From Thoreauomyces humboldtii (lineage: Eukaryota > Chytridiomycota > Chytridiomycetes > Spizellomycetales > Powellomycetaceae): 16,128 bases of DNA. Location of the stretch: positions 1 to 16,128 of the forward strand of contig JADGJA010000520.1 of the NCBI GenBank assembly GCA_027596035.1, read 5' to 3'. Positions 8,502 through 16,087 of the stretch are shown here, in pieces (position 1 is the stretch's first letter; each line of letters opens with the position of its first letter). The translations under genes were made by a program, and so were the position numbers. Under the pieces are notes generated by a model. It searched no databases. It was not told the origin of the DNA and was given only the letters and a program-made list of their open reading frames with translations.

Positions 8502-9224
8502 TCAATGGGATATCGCAGGTTCTGCTTTGAGCGTCTCCTTAGCTGTAGCGAGGACGTAGGTGAGGAGGACGGTGAGGAGGAGAACGTCATACCCGCTCCG
8601 GCTGTCGCCAACGCTGGTATCAGACCATTCCGGGTTGTCTGGGCGCGGCGCTGGAAACTCCCTTCCACGGTTCCAGTTGGGGCCCCACCGCTCCCGATGT
8701 TCTGATTTGCAAAAGTCGTAATTCATTTCGCGGTAGCAATCCTTCCAGAACCTCACGTCCCCATCCCATCGCTCGACAAGGCGACCGACGATCGCGCTCC
8801 CCCCGAAGGAGTCTCCTTCGATCCAGCCGCTGACGAGTCCACCTTGAACGCCGGCTTCATCGGTGAAGAATGTGAGCCCCAGGGTGTTGCCGTCAGAGAA
8901 TGCATTGTAGCCTTCCCCGGCATCCGAGCTGCGCCAAGTGAACTTGACCTCTTTGCCGGCTTCCTTCGGGACGTCACTCCGAGAGCGAATGTAGCCCGCA
9001 TAGTCGCCGAACTCAAACTCTCCCCACAGGTGCTCGCCTGTGGAGGAGAAGGCCAAGGTGATGGTGGAGGACGTGTCCCACTCGCTGGTGATGTCCGGAA
9101 CGTCGACTTGGGAAGAATGCAAAGACGAAGGAGCAGTAGGAGAACGTCCAGAACGTCGGACACGCAAAAGAGTCTTTGGTGGGTTGTTGCACCGTATAGG
9201 GGAAGAGTCCCGGGAAGACACCAC
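8502..9224 (-). CDS. Conserved fungal hypothetical protein; 5' end unresolved
   Basis: A long open frame whose part below 9107 reads like a uncharacterised fungal family. It runs PDITSEWDTSSTITLAF, LWGEFEFGDYAGYIRS, VKFTWRSSDAGEGYN, GLVSGWIEGDSFGGSAIVG, FWKDCYREMNYDFC, then a hydrophobic stretch VLLLTVLLTYVLA near the C terminus. The layout (Trp-rich start, GEFxFGxYxG core, FTWR..GEG block, GxxxGDxFG block) recalls proteins I know only as fungal hypotheticals. No ATG occurs in frame before that domain: the frame opens with GTG after a TAA. A 3' splice site CTTCCCAAG ending at 9107 would start the exon at 9106 in phase 1, so a first exon probably lies upstream, but I could not identify it with confidence. 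It may instead be a decayed gene. Confidence 0.55.
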   Translation of the reverse strand: MVSSRDSSPIRCNNPPKTLLRVRRSGRSPTAPSSLHSSQVDVPDITSEWDTSSTITLAFSSTGEHLWGEFEFGDYAGYIRSRSDVPKEAGKEVKFTWRSSDAGEGYNAFSDGNTLGLTFFTDEAGVQGGLVSGWIEGDSFGGSAIVGRLVERWDGDVRFWKDCYREMNYDFCKSEHRERWGPNWNRGREFPAPRPDNPEWSDTSVGDSRSGYDVLLLTVLLTYVLATAKETLKAEPAISH

Positions 9225-9402
9225 CCCAACTTACGTCAGCAATGAGAACTCAAAGGAATCGCGCAGCAAACCAACTCGTCCCCCTCGCGCGTTCTTTCTC
9301 TCTGCGCACCTCGTCCGTCCTCTTTCCCTCTTTTTTTTTTAAAGCCCAGCGCCCTTCCCTCGCTTCCCCCCCCCATCTGCATTTCCCAACGCGCAACCTC
9401 CT

Positions 9403-9476
9403 CCGGTCATCCTCTCTCCTACCGGTCATCCTCTCTCCTCTGGCCATCCCCTTCTACGGCCATCCTCTTCTTACGG
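9403..9476 (+). repeat. Imperfect CT-rich tandem repeat
   Basis: Four units with the core GGYCATCCYCT begin at about 9403, 9422, 9442 and 9458. Spacing is 16-20 bp and the units become shorter and more diverged rightwards. The first two share CCGGTCATCCTCTCTCCT exactly. Confidence 0.75.
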
Positions 9477-9541
9477 GCTGTTACGTCGGACAAAGATAAG
9501 TACTTCACCTCCACCCAAGCCAGTGCCGCGCGAAGGTGCCA

Positions 9542-9566
9542 AACCTCCAGTCTCGTGCTGGAGGTT
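9542..9566. repeat. Perfect 9-bp inverted repeat with 7-nt loop
   Basis: AACCTCCAG at 9542-9550 is the exact reverse complement of CTGGAGGTT at 9558-9566, separated by TCTCGTG. It lies in gene-free DNA; its role is unknown. Confidence 0.75.
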
Positions 9567-9858
9567 GTCGGGTCAGACTCTGTTCTGCCCCGCCAGTGCT
9601 CAGGGGGCCGATACACCACCACCTCTATCTATGTGGTAGTTATATCAAGATTCCCAACGCCTATGCGAAGGGACAAACACAAGGAGGATGGGCGTCTAGT
9701 GTTTTGGGTCCCATTCTCTTCGGAGGTCATTGCTTCCCTTCTCCAAATTCCCGAGACGCGGTGGAGTTTAAGCTGGCTTACACGCGAACGATTCCCCTCA
9801 CACAGCTTCCGTCCTATCCATTGCTCAAAGCTAATCCATCTTCTTGCCGTATGCATTC

Positions 9859-9943
9859 CAGGACAAGTCGACATCTTCCTGAAGCACTTCCTTCCGTACC
9901 TGCCACCGGGCGGCCCCACCTCCTTCTCAGTGGAGCGATGGTA
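9859..9943 (+). pseudogene. Possible coding island resembling a sedolisin (S53 peptidase) stretch
   Basis: In one plus-strand frame, after a CATTCCAG that could be a 3' splice site, the sequence codes VDIFLKHFLPYLPPG followed by GPTSFSVERW. It then meets a good donor, GTAAGC at 9942. The pattern (Asp, FL, F, P, then TSFSVE) resembles the segment of fungal tripeptidyl-peptidase/sedolisin proteins just before their GG-N motif. No catalytic residues or further parts of such an enzyme are visible nearby, so this is at most a relic and could be chance. Confidence 0.15.
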
Positions 9944-10622
9944 AGCTAGCGGGCATAGGTGTCGTCGTCGTCGTCATCGTCATCGATCACTGACTCGAAC
10001 TTTTCTTTGCTTTTCTAATGGCGAACCGACAGGACAAGAGAAGTGCATGCAAGCTCATGAGATGGCACACCGTCCATGAAGCGCTCTTTTCCTTCCTTGC
10101 GGGCAAGAAGGTTTTTATCGAGCGCTTCGCCATCTCGCCAGCCAAGTCACCGGCATACACACACGCGCGCACATCGAGCTTGCCAACCAAACCACCTTTT
10201 TTGCACCTTCTTTTTCACATTTCATATGAATATGATATGGCCCGACGTTATGACATTTGTGTTCCTCCTCACGCCTCCGAGCGCCCTTGGGTTTCGGGTA
10301 GAGAAAGGTCAGGCGGACAAAGGAGCCATGGGCAAGAGGGCAATCGTACCCAGCAGACACTTCGCGAGAGAACGATGAAAACGCATGGAGTCGGCGACCA
10401 AGTAAACGAAAGCTGAGAGGAGTTAGCCTTTCGCAAGTACTGCCCCCGGTCGACATTTTCGGCGCCTTTAACATGTCGAGGTCAAGTTTTTTGTTGGCCG
10501 TTTTTTGTTGGCGGCGCTGAGTGAGGACGATGCGGCGAATGAATAGAAGCCGGTATGCCACGTCAGCAACGAAGGGAGACAAGCTTTTTGACTCTTTGTC
10601 GGTCCGTGTAACCAGAACGAAG

Positions 10623-10630
10623 TGACGTCA
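10623..10630. promoter_or_regulatory. CRE-type palindrome TGACGTCA
   Basis: A perfect TGACGTCA, the binding site of CREB/ATF-type bZIP proteins, about 30 bp left of the CT tract and 320 bp upstream of the first phosphatase ATG. An ACGTCA half site lies at 10560-10565. The site is seen directly; use is inferred. Confidence 0.35.
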
Positions 10631-10658
10631 AGGCGAAGGATCCTTGTCTGAGGTTGTC

Positions 10659-10661
<3 letters not shown>

Positions 10662-10710
<49 letters not shown>
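10662..10710 (+). repeat. (CT)24 microsatellite in the phosphatase promoter
   Basis: An uninterrupted CT dinucleotide tract of 49 nt, followed by CCTTCCGCC. It lies 240 bp upstream of the ATG at 10951. Pyrimidine tracts of this sort are common in fungal promoters; this one is unusually long and pure and is likely length-variable. Confidence 0.95.
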
Positions 10711-10712
<2 letters not shown>

Positions 10713-10950
10713 TCCGCCTTCTCACATTTCCACTTCAGTTTCTCACCGCATCCCTTTGTTTTCCTTTCTCAAGTCTCGCCTGATCGAATACACAGTACAA
10801 CAGTCTAGTGTAGTATAGTATTTCTCACACTCTTTAAAAGCCCTCGTTGATATCTCTCGCCGCACATCCTCTGCCCGTTGCTCTCACCGGCGGCCGGCAC
10901 CCCTTGCCTCGTTTCCCGCCGCTCCGCCCCGCTCAAGTTTTTCAGACGAC

Positions 10951-12163
10951 ATGCCGGCTGAACGTGTTCACATCCTCTACGAGACGCGCTCCAACAATGT
11001 AGCCCACCTGCTGAAAGAATCTTTCCTGGAATGGGGTAAACACGAGCTCACTTGCTGTAACCATGGATCGCAAACTGACCTTCGAGTTCCGTTTGAACTT
11101 AGTCGCTGTGATCGTGGTCCTCTGCGCATCCGGCGGACTGGAGTTCGTCAACCCGTACGAGCGGGTTGCTTTCGGTTACGATCAAGACATTTCGTATCCC
11201 ATGAGAACGCAAACGGTCCCGACCTGGCTTCTAGCGGTGATCGCGTTTGCCGTCCCGATCGTCGTCATCTTCGGCGTATCCCTCGGCGTGAAACGGAGTG
11301 TGTTTGACCTTCATCAGGCCCTTCTCGGTATGGAATCTTACAGGGGGCAGGTGGGATATGTCTGCTGGCGCATGGCGGGTTGAGGCTGACGGATCGAATC
11401 GCTGGCATCTAGGACTCTGCGTGGCACTTTCGTTCACTCTCTTGATCACTCAGATCGTGAAAGTGGCCGTGGGCGGACTGCGACCTGACTTTCTCGCTCG
11501 CTGCCAACCCATCTACGACGACTCTTTGCTGAAGCAGGTTGTGAGCTGTCAGGGTTCGGCAGGCGACATCAAAGAGGGCCGCAAGAGCTTCTTTAGCGGG
11601 CATTCGAGCTGTATGTTGCCCGATGGTTTCGAACCATCAATTCGATCAAGTCGATTGATGCTGACAGAGCCTCTCCCTCTCGTAGTGTCATGGGCTGGCC
11701 TTGGATTTCTGTCCCTGTACCTCTCCCGGCATCTGAACTTTTACAAGAAGCCGCTTGCGCCCAAGTATGCTCTGACCATCATCCCAGTCATTGCTGCTTT
11801 GCTAGTTTCCATCTCGCGAGGTAACGTTCGGCAGAGCTCGGCCCTGACGACGAGAAAAGGTCCCCGCGCTGATACAAGGATACCCCAGTCGATAACTACT
11901 GGCATAGGTGGCAAGACGTTGTGGTCGGTGCGGCCGTCGGGATCACCATGGCCATCTACTGCTATCGATATCACTGTGCTCCGCTCGAGGACGAGGGCAT
12001 CCTCAAACGATCGTACACTGCTCGCTTGACGGACTTTTTGGCCACGGGTCGATCGCGAAGGAGTTTCGACGACAACGAGCCTGCACGCTTTCCGGGCGAC
12101 AAACGGCGACCTGGAGCAAGCACGGATGAAGTGACAGTGGACATGGACAACGAGCGTCAGTAG
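10951..12163 (+). CDS. PAP2-family lipid phosphate phosphatase, tandem copy 1
   Basis: Integral membrane phosphatase of the LPP/DPP type, which removes phosphate from phosphatidate, diacylglycerol pyrophosphate and related lipids. Five exons: join(10951..11035, 11103..11327, 11413..11610, 11686..11820, 11889..12163), 305 residues. All four introns (67, 85, 75, 68 bp) are phase 1. Six TM segments are visible, for example WGVAVIVVLCASGGLEFV (TM1), WLLAVIAFAVPIVVIFGV (TM2) and LCVALSFTLLITQIV (TM3). Catalytic motif C1 is KVAVGGLRP (K120, R127, P128), C2 is FFSGHSS (H167; the usual Pro is Phe here), and C3 is SRGVDNYWHRWQD (R213, H220, D224). The polar C-terminal tail of about 55 residues ends in DMDNERQ. 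A near-identical paralogue follows 561 bp downstream. Exact lipid preference cannot be read from sequence. Confidence 0.93.
11622..11659. repeat. Two adjacent hairpins inside intron 3 of phosphatase copy 1
   Basis: GATGGTT (11622-11628) pairs with AACCATC (11632-11638) around TCG. Directly next, ATCAATTCGA (11636-11645) pairs with TCGATTGAT (11651-11659) with one bulged T and a TCAAG loop. The matching intron of copy 2 shows neither. Confidence 0.6.
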
Positions 12164-12724
12164 TCTAGACTATTAGGATTGTCAAGTCCCGTTACCTTAG
12201 GATAGTCGGAGTTCCATAGTGTTTTCTCGAAGAACCTTCTATTTTGGCGGCTTCTCTTATCAGAACCTTTTAAAGTTGGAGCGCTAATAGGGCGGCAAAA
12301 GATTTCCTGCTGACCGTTTCTATTGTTACAACTCGACCGTTCAAAGCGAAAAAATGACGTTCGTGGCGTTCCTTCGGTCCTGATCCTGGCTTGCTGGCAT
12401 CCGCTGGCTGTTCCCCCTCGGAACCTTTCTCGTTGTCTCGCTGTCTCGTGGGGTCACCCTCAAATGTGAAGGCAAGCTTCTTGAAAGGTTCAGTTCAGCA
12501 TCACGGCTTTACGGCTTTCTATCGCTCGCAGTCCAGACGGAAGCAATCCACCTACGCAACTAAACACTTCGGGGCCCAATCATCGTACGCGACATCTCCA
12601 GCGGGCCTCTTAACTCCAACTTGGTTTCGCGTTCCTGAACCATCGCCCGTCTTATCCTCTTTCTTGGTCCCGTCTTTCCATCATTCCGCCCGCGAAGCCA
12701 GCAAGGGGCGTTCATCCTCGCGGC
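12164..12724. other. Spacer between the two phosphatase genes
   Basis: This must contain the 3'UTR of copy 1 and the promoter and 5'UTR of copy 2. It shows no similarity by eye to the region upstream of copy 1, so the duplication either did not include the promoter or the promoter has diverged fully. The one long plus-strand frame starts with TTG and runs over the first exon in another frame. No TATA box is evident near 12725. Confidence 0.5.
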
Positions 12725-13952
12725 ATGCCCCCTCGGGTTCACATCCTTTACGAGACGCGGTCCAACAATGTCTCGCACCTGCTCAAGGAATCGGTCTGGG
12801 AGTGGGGTAACGACTAGACGGGAAAGCGTAGCTCTTGAAGATGACACACTAAAGAAGCTGCTCTCCATGCCCCCTCAGTCGCGGTGATCGTCGTTCTCTG
12901 CGCGTCTGGGGGCCTGGAATTCGTCGAACCTTACGAGCGTATCGCTTTCGGATACGATCAGGGGATTTCGTATCCCATGAGAACGCAGACCGTGCCTTCC
13001 TGGGCTCTCGCCGTCATTGCATTCGCAATACCTGTTGGCGTCATCTTCATCATATCGCTGGTTGTGAAACGGAGTTTCTTCGATTTCCATCAATCCCTGC
13101 TCGGTAAGCAATGCCGGGGGCCGGAACCTTTGAATATGGAGGACTGACGGACTTTTTCGTGTAGGTCTCTGTGTGGCCCTTTCCTTTACACTTCTCATCA
13201 CACAAATCGTGAAAGTGGCCGTGGGCGGCCTACGCCCAGACTTTCTGGCTCGATGCGTCCCGATTTTCGATGATTCCCTGTTGAAGCAAGTCGTCAGCTG
13301 TCAGGGTTCCAAGGGCGACATCAAGGAAGGTCGTAAGAGCTTTTTCAGTGGACACTCCAGTCGTAAGTCATTGGTGCGGGGTCTGGAAGAGAAAGGTCGG
13401 GGTTTACGTTGATAACCTCCATCCTGCAGTATCATGGGTTGGTCTTGGGTTTCTTTCATTGTATCTGTCTCGACACCTGAACTTTTACAAGAAACCGCTT
13501 GCGCCAAAGTATGTTCTTACGATCCTTCCTGTCATTGGCGCGTTACTGGTGTCTATCTCCAGAGGTAAGTGAGCGCCAGCTCTTCTTTTCATTTGAAGGA
13601 CGCCCGGCTAACCGCGATCCGCTCGACAGTCGACAACTACTGGCACAGATGGCAGGACGTCGTAGTGGGTGCGGCGGTCGGGATCGCCATGGCCATCTAC
13701 TGCTACCGATATCACTGTGCGGCGCTGGAGGACGACGGAGTCCTGGAACGTTCCAACACGGCCCATCAGACCGATTTCTTGGCCACGGGCCGGTCACGAG
13801 CTAGCTTCGGCTTCGGTTTCGCCGAGACCAACACCAGCGGCGACGCTCTCGTCAGACAGACCAGGAGGCAGTCGTCGGGCACGACGGCGGATCAGGTCAG
13901 CGTCCCCATCGACCCGCCCGGCCAGGATTATCGTATGCAGGTGCGTGGATGA
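12725..13952 (+). CDS. PAP2-family lipid phosphate phosphatase, tandem copy 2
   Basis: Paralogue of the preceding gene, 320 residues, join(12725..12806, 12879..13103, 13165..13362, 13430..13564, 13630..13952). Exons 2, 3 and 4 have exactly the same lengths as in copy 1 (225, 198, 135 nt), and all introns (72, 61, 67, 65 bp) sit at the same places in phase 1. The active site is intact: KVAVGGLRP (K119, R126), FFSGHSS (H166) and SRGVDNYWHRWQD (R212, H219, D223). The core differs from copy 1 mainly by conservative changes. The C-terminal tail is longer and different, with a Ser/Gly/Gln-rich part ending YRMQVRG. Exon 1 is one codon shorter. The introns do not look alike, so the duplication is not very recent. 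Confidence 0.93.
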
Positions 13953-13998
13953 TTCGCCCCCGACATTCCCTTCCCAACTTCACAAAGTGGATGCCTGT

Positions 13999-14004
13999 AA
14001 TAAA
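13999..14004 (+). terminator. AATAAA polyadenylation signal of phosphatase copy 2
   Basis: An AATAAA hexamer lies 46 bp past the stop codon at 13952, a suitable distance. It is seen directly; its use is inferred. Confidence 0.45.
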
Positions 14005-14559
14005 GATGGACGAATGGATCACCGCTTCATCATCATGTTCTTACGCCTTCTTATTTGTGTTCAATTCTTCGACATCACTATACCTGACAGCCGCAGACTC
14101 CGTCGCCGACTCATTGAGCTTACACTGCGGATGCTTAGGCGGGGCGGGGTCATCATATTCTTAGGACATCTTACCATCCCGACGCATCGCAGCGCAGCAT
14201 AGCTGAGACACGCCACTTTTATTGATTTTTTGAATGTAAGACTTGACTGGATGAAGAAGACTACGGTAGCAATACAATGGATGCGGAGATCTGTGTTCTC
14301 GAGGCGCTTTAGAGGTGCTGGGAGAACGTGCGGCGATTCGCGCTTCCCTTTGCTGCCAGCCAGTTGCGTGGTTGCTTGGGGTGACAGATGACAACCTTCA
14401 CCCAGGAGTTTTGGATTGTACAGAATCCGATGAACCAGGCTAGTGAAAATCGACTGGTTCGCCAGTAAACTTCGAAGGTCGAACTGACATGCACATGGCA
14501 AAATAAAAATGGCAGGAAACTTTGACAGCGTTTTTCCTCGGCTGATTTTACACGAACTG

Positions 14560-14628
14560 CTACACCTCCTAACTTCCAGCCTAACTTACACCTCCTAAGT
14601 TAGGAGGTGCTGTAAGTTAGGAGGTGCT
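14560..14628. repeat. Inverted and direct repeat cluster (CACCTCCTAACTTA family)
   Basis: The 16-mer TAAGTTAGGAGGTGCT occurs twice in direct order, at 14596-14611 and 14613-14628. Its near reverse complement, CTACACCTCCTAACTT, occurs at 14560-14575, and another inverted copy covers 14579-14598. The centre, CCTCCTAA-G-TTAGGAGG (14591-14607), is a perfect odd palindrome. The whole block could fold into a long hairpin with a 3-nt bulge. It ends about 97 bp before the ATG at 14726. Confidence 0.85.
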
Positions 14629-14725
14629 ATTAAACATCGTGGCCAGTTGCTTCCGCACCACGGACCGGTATACTACTCTCTCTACTCAGCGTTCGCTCGG
14701 AACTACTCCCTGGCACTCGACCTCC

Positions 14726-15339
14726 ATGTCCCGATTCGACCCTTCGCCGTGGCTGAAGCGCACAGCGGGCGCCATAGTGCTGCTGTTAACGGTCACACCA
14801 GCTATTGTGGTCACGTTGGTCGGCGCAGGTCACAGCGCTGTCAAGCCCGTCGGTCTGCCGATTGTGTCCGCTATGCTCACGCTCGCAACGTGGCCCTGTT
14901 ACTTGTGGGATTTGTCCATGGTACTGCCTCCCCCTCGTGCCCTTGTTGTGAAACTTACATCCCTTTACCGTTGGATTTCCCTTTTTCTCATCGCGGAGCT
15001 TTTCTGCAGAAACGTGACTTGCGCTACCGCGTGGCCGGGTACGGCACGCTCATCCTTGCATCGGGCGCAGCGTTTGTTGCGTGGCAGCTGAGTGGTGGAG
15101 CGCAGGGGCGCGCGACGTGGGCCGGCCTGTACGTGCTGCTCTTTCCGTGTCAGGTAAAGAAGAACATCGACACTCGGTAAAGCATGGCGTTCGTTCCTCT
15201 CGAGCTAACCGCGGTGGGTTTCTTGTAGATGGTTCCGGCGCTATTTATGACCGTTTACGGAGAACGCATACGGTCGCTGGGAAGGGAGTTCTCGTGGCAG
15301 AGCGTGAAAAGGGCGGAGGATGGCGGTGAAAGGGCGTAG
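14726..15339 (+). CDS. Small four-TM membrane protein, unknown function
   Basis: Three exons, join(14726..14920, 15010..15153, 15229..15339), 149 residues. The introns are 89 and 75 bp, both phase 0. The second has a GCTAACC branch-like site 20 bp before its TTGTAG end. The ATG at 14726 is the first in frame. Four hydrophobic segments are visible: about 14-33 (AGAIVLLLTVTPAIVVTLVG), 44-61 (IVSAMLTLATWPCYLW), 74-92 (YGTLILASGAAFVAWQL) and 102-122 (WAGLYVLLFPCQMVPALFM). They are joined by short basic or Gly-rich loops, with a charged tail ending KRAEDGGERA. No signal peptide apart from TM1 and no catalytic motif. I do not recognise the family. The consistent hydrophobic frame across three exons supports a real gene. 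Confidence 0.72.
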
Positions 15340-15466
15340 TTTACGGTATTCTTCATAATAAGTACTTTTGACACATGACGCGAAACGGGGGTGTTGGTCC
15401 TGTTGCGCTTTCCGTTGTGTGCAACGTGTGTGACTTTGTAAACTCTGCTTTCCCTCCTCTGGGGAA

Positions 15467-15747
15467 GCGGTCGTTAAGAGCGCAGTCGTTGCGAGGGCGG
15501 GGATGCGAGAGTGGTCGCTGCGAGGGCAGGGTTTTGCGGGAGTAGTCGCTGCGAGCGTAGGGTTTGCGAGAGTAGTCGCTGCGAGCGTAGGGTTTGCGAG
15601 AGTGGTCGTTGAGAGCGCAGTTGTTGCGAGGGCGGTTGCTGCGAAAACAGTTAATGCAAGAGCAGGGGATGCAAGCGTGGTTGCGAGGGCAGTCGTGGCG
15701 GGCGCTGGGAATGCGAGGGTAGATGTTGAGAAGACGGTCGACGCTGC
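15467..15747 (+). repeat. 15-bp-period minisatellite (30-bp higher-order unit)
   Basis: About 18 imperfect units with a consensus close to GTCGYTGCGAGRGYR. Two 30-bp units, each made of two 15-mers, are identical and adjacent at 15543-15572 and 15573-15602. Because the period is a multiple of three, one frame stays open for 94 codons and codes Ala/Val/Arg-rich pentads such as FARVV and AASVG. Two units deviate in length (one extra base near 15535, a 12-bp unit near 15677). Confidence 0.9.
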
Positions 15748-16010
15748 ATGTTGGTGGCGTGCTGCTGTTGATGGTGGGGAAGTGTAAAGGTGCTCATAAC
15801 CTACTTGGACGACGGGTACCTTTTATTGTTACCGGTACGAGCGGTACCGCATGACCATTCCGGAGCCGGAGAGCTGTCACAATGGGGTGGCGCAGCACTT
15901 GCATGTACTGTACGCTCAGCGTCCAGGGAACTTCCCCTCTTCCCCCTCCCACATTCTCTCTAGCTCCATTCCCAGAGCACAGTACTGCATCACCGACTAC
16001 TTTTCATCCT

Positions 16011-16087
16011 CTACGTTACGATCTACCTTCCGTTACGATCTACGTTCCGTTTCGATCTACGTTCCGTTACGATCTACGTTCCCTCAC
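16011..16087 (+). repeat. 17-bp tandem repeat, four units
   Basis: Units beginning GATCTACSTTCC lie at 16020-16036, 16037-16053, 16054-16070 and 16071-16087, with a partial unit at 16011-16019. Full units differ by one to a few bases. The repeat lies 41 bp from the right end of the window. Confidence 0.9.

Larger units (their letters stand above)
9225..10950. other. Long region without a confident gene
   Basis: About 1.7 kb between a minus-strand gene and the plus-strand phosphatase gene, so it should hold both promoters. Open frames on the plus strand at 9536-9949 and 9555-9944 begin with GTG. An ATG frame at 10018-10416 lacks known motifs. A plausible intron (GTAAGC at 9942 to GACAG at 10032) would join these frames, so an unrecognised or decayed gene cannot be excluded. 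Visible structure: a T10 run at 9331-9340, a C9 run at 9366-9374, imperfect CT-rich repeats at 9403-9476, a hairpin at 9542-9566, a GTC run at 9961-9985, a CRE palindrome at 10623-10630 and (CT)24 at 10662-10710. Confidence 0.5.
13953..14725. other. Intergenic region ahead of the small membrane protein gene
   Basis: Holds the 3'UTR of phosphatase copy 2 and the promoter of the next gene. Minus-strand frames in 14061-14501 are long but begin with TTG or GTG and have no motif. The main structure is the inverted/direct repeat cluster at 14560-14628. Confidence 0.5.

Noticed and set aside
9536..9949. Two long overlapping plus-strand open frames (9536-9949 and 9555-9944)
   Set aside because: Both begin with GTG rather than ATG and as a whole match nothing I know. 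Only the short segment at 9859-9943 looks coding, so I report that alone at low confidence.
14061..14501. Minus-strand open frame of 146 codons between the phosphatase and the small membrane protein gene
   Set aside because: It starts with TTG, has no in-frame ATG near its beginning, and the product is a mixed, motif-free sequence.
15467..15747. CRISPR-like regular repeat
   Set aside because: Units are contiguous and imperfect with no unique spacers; the context is eukaryotic. It is a minisatellite.
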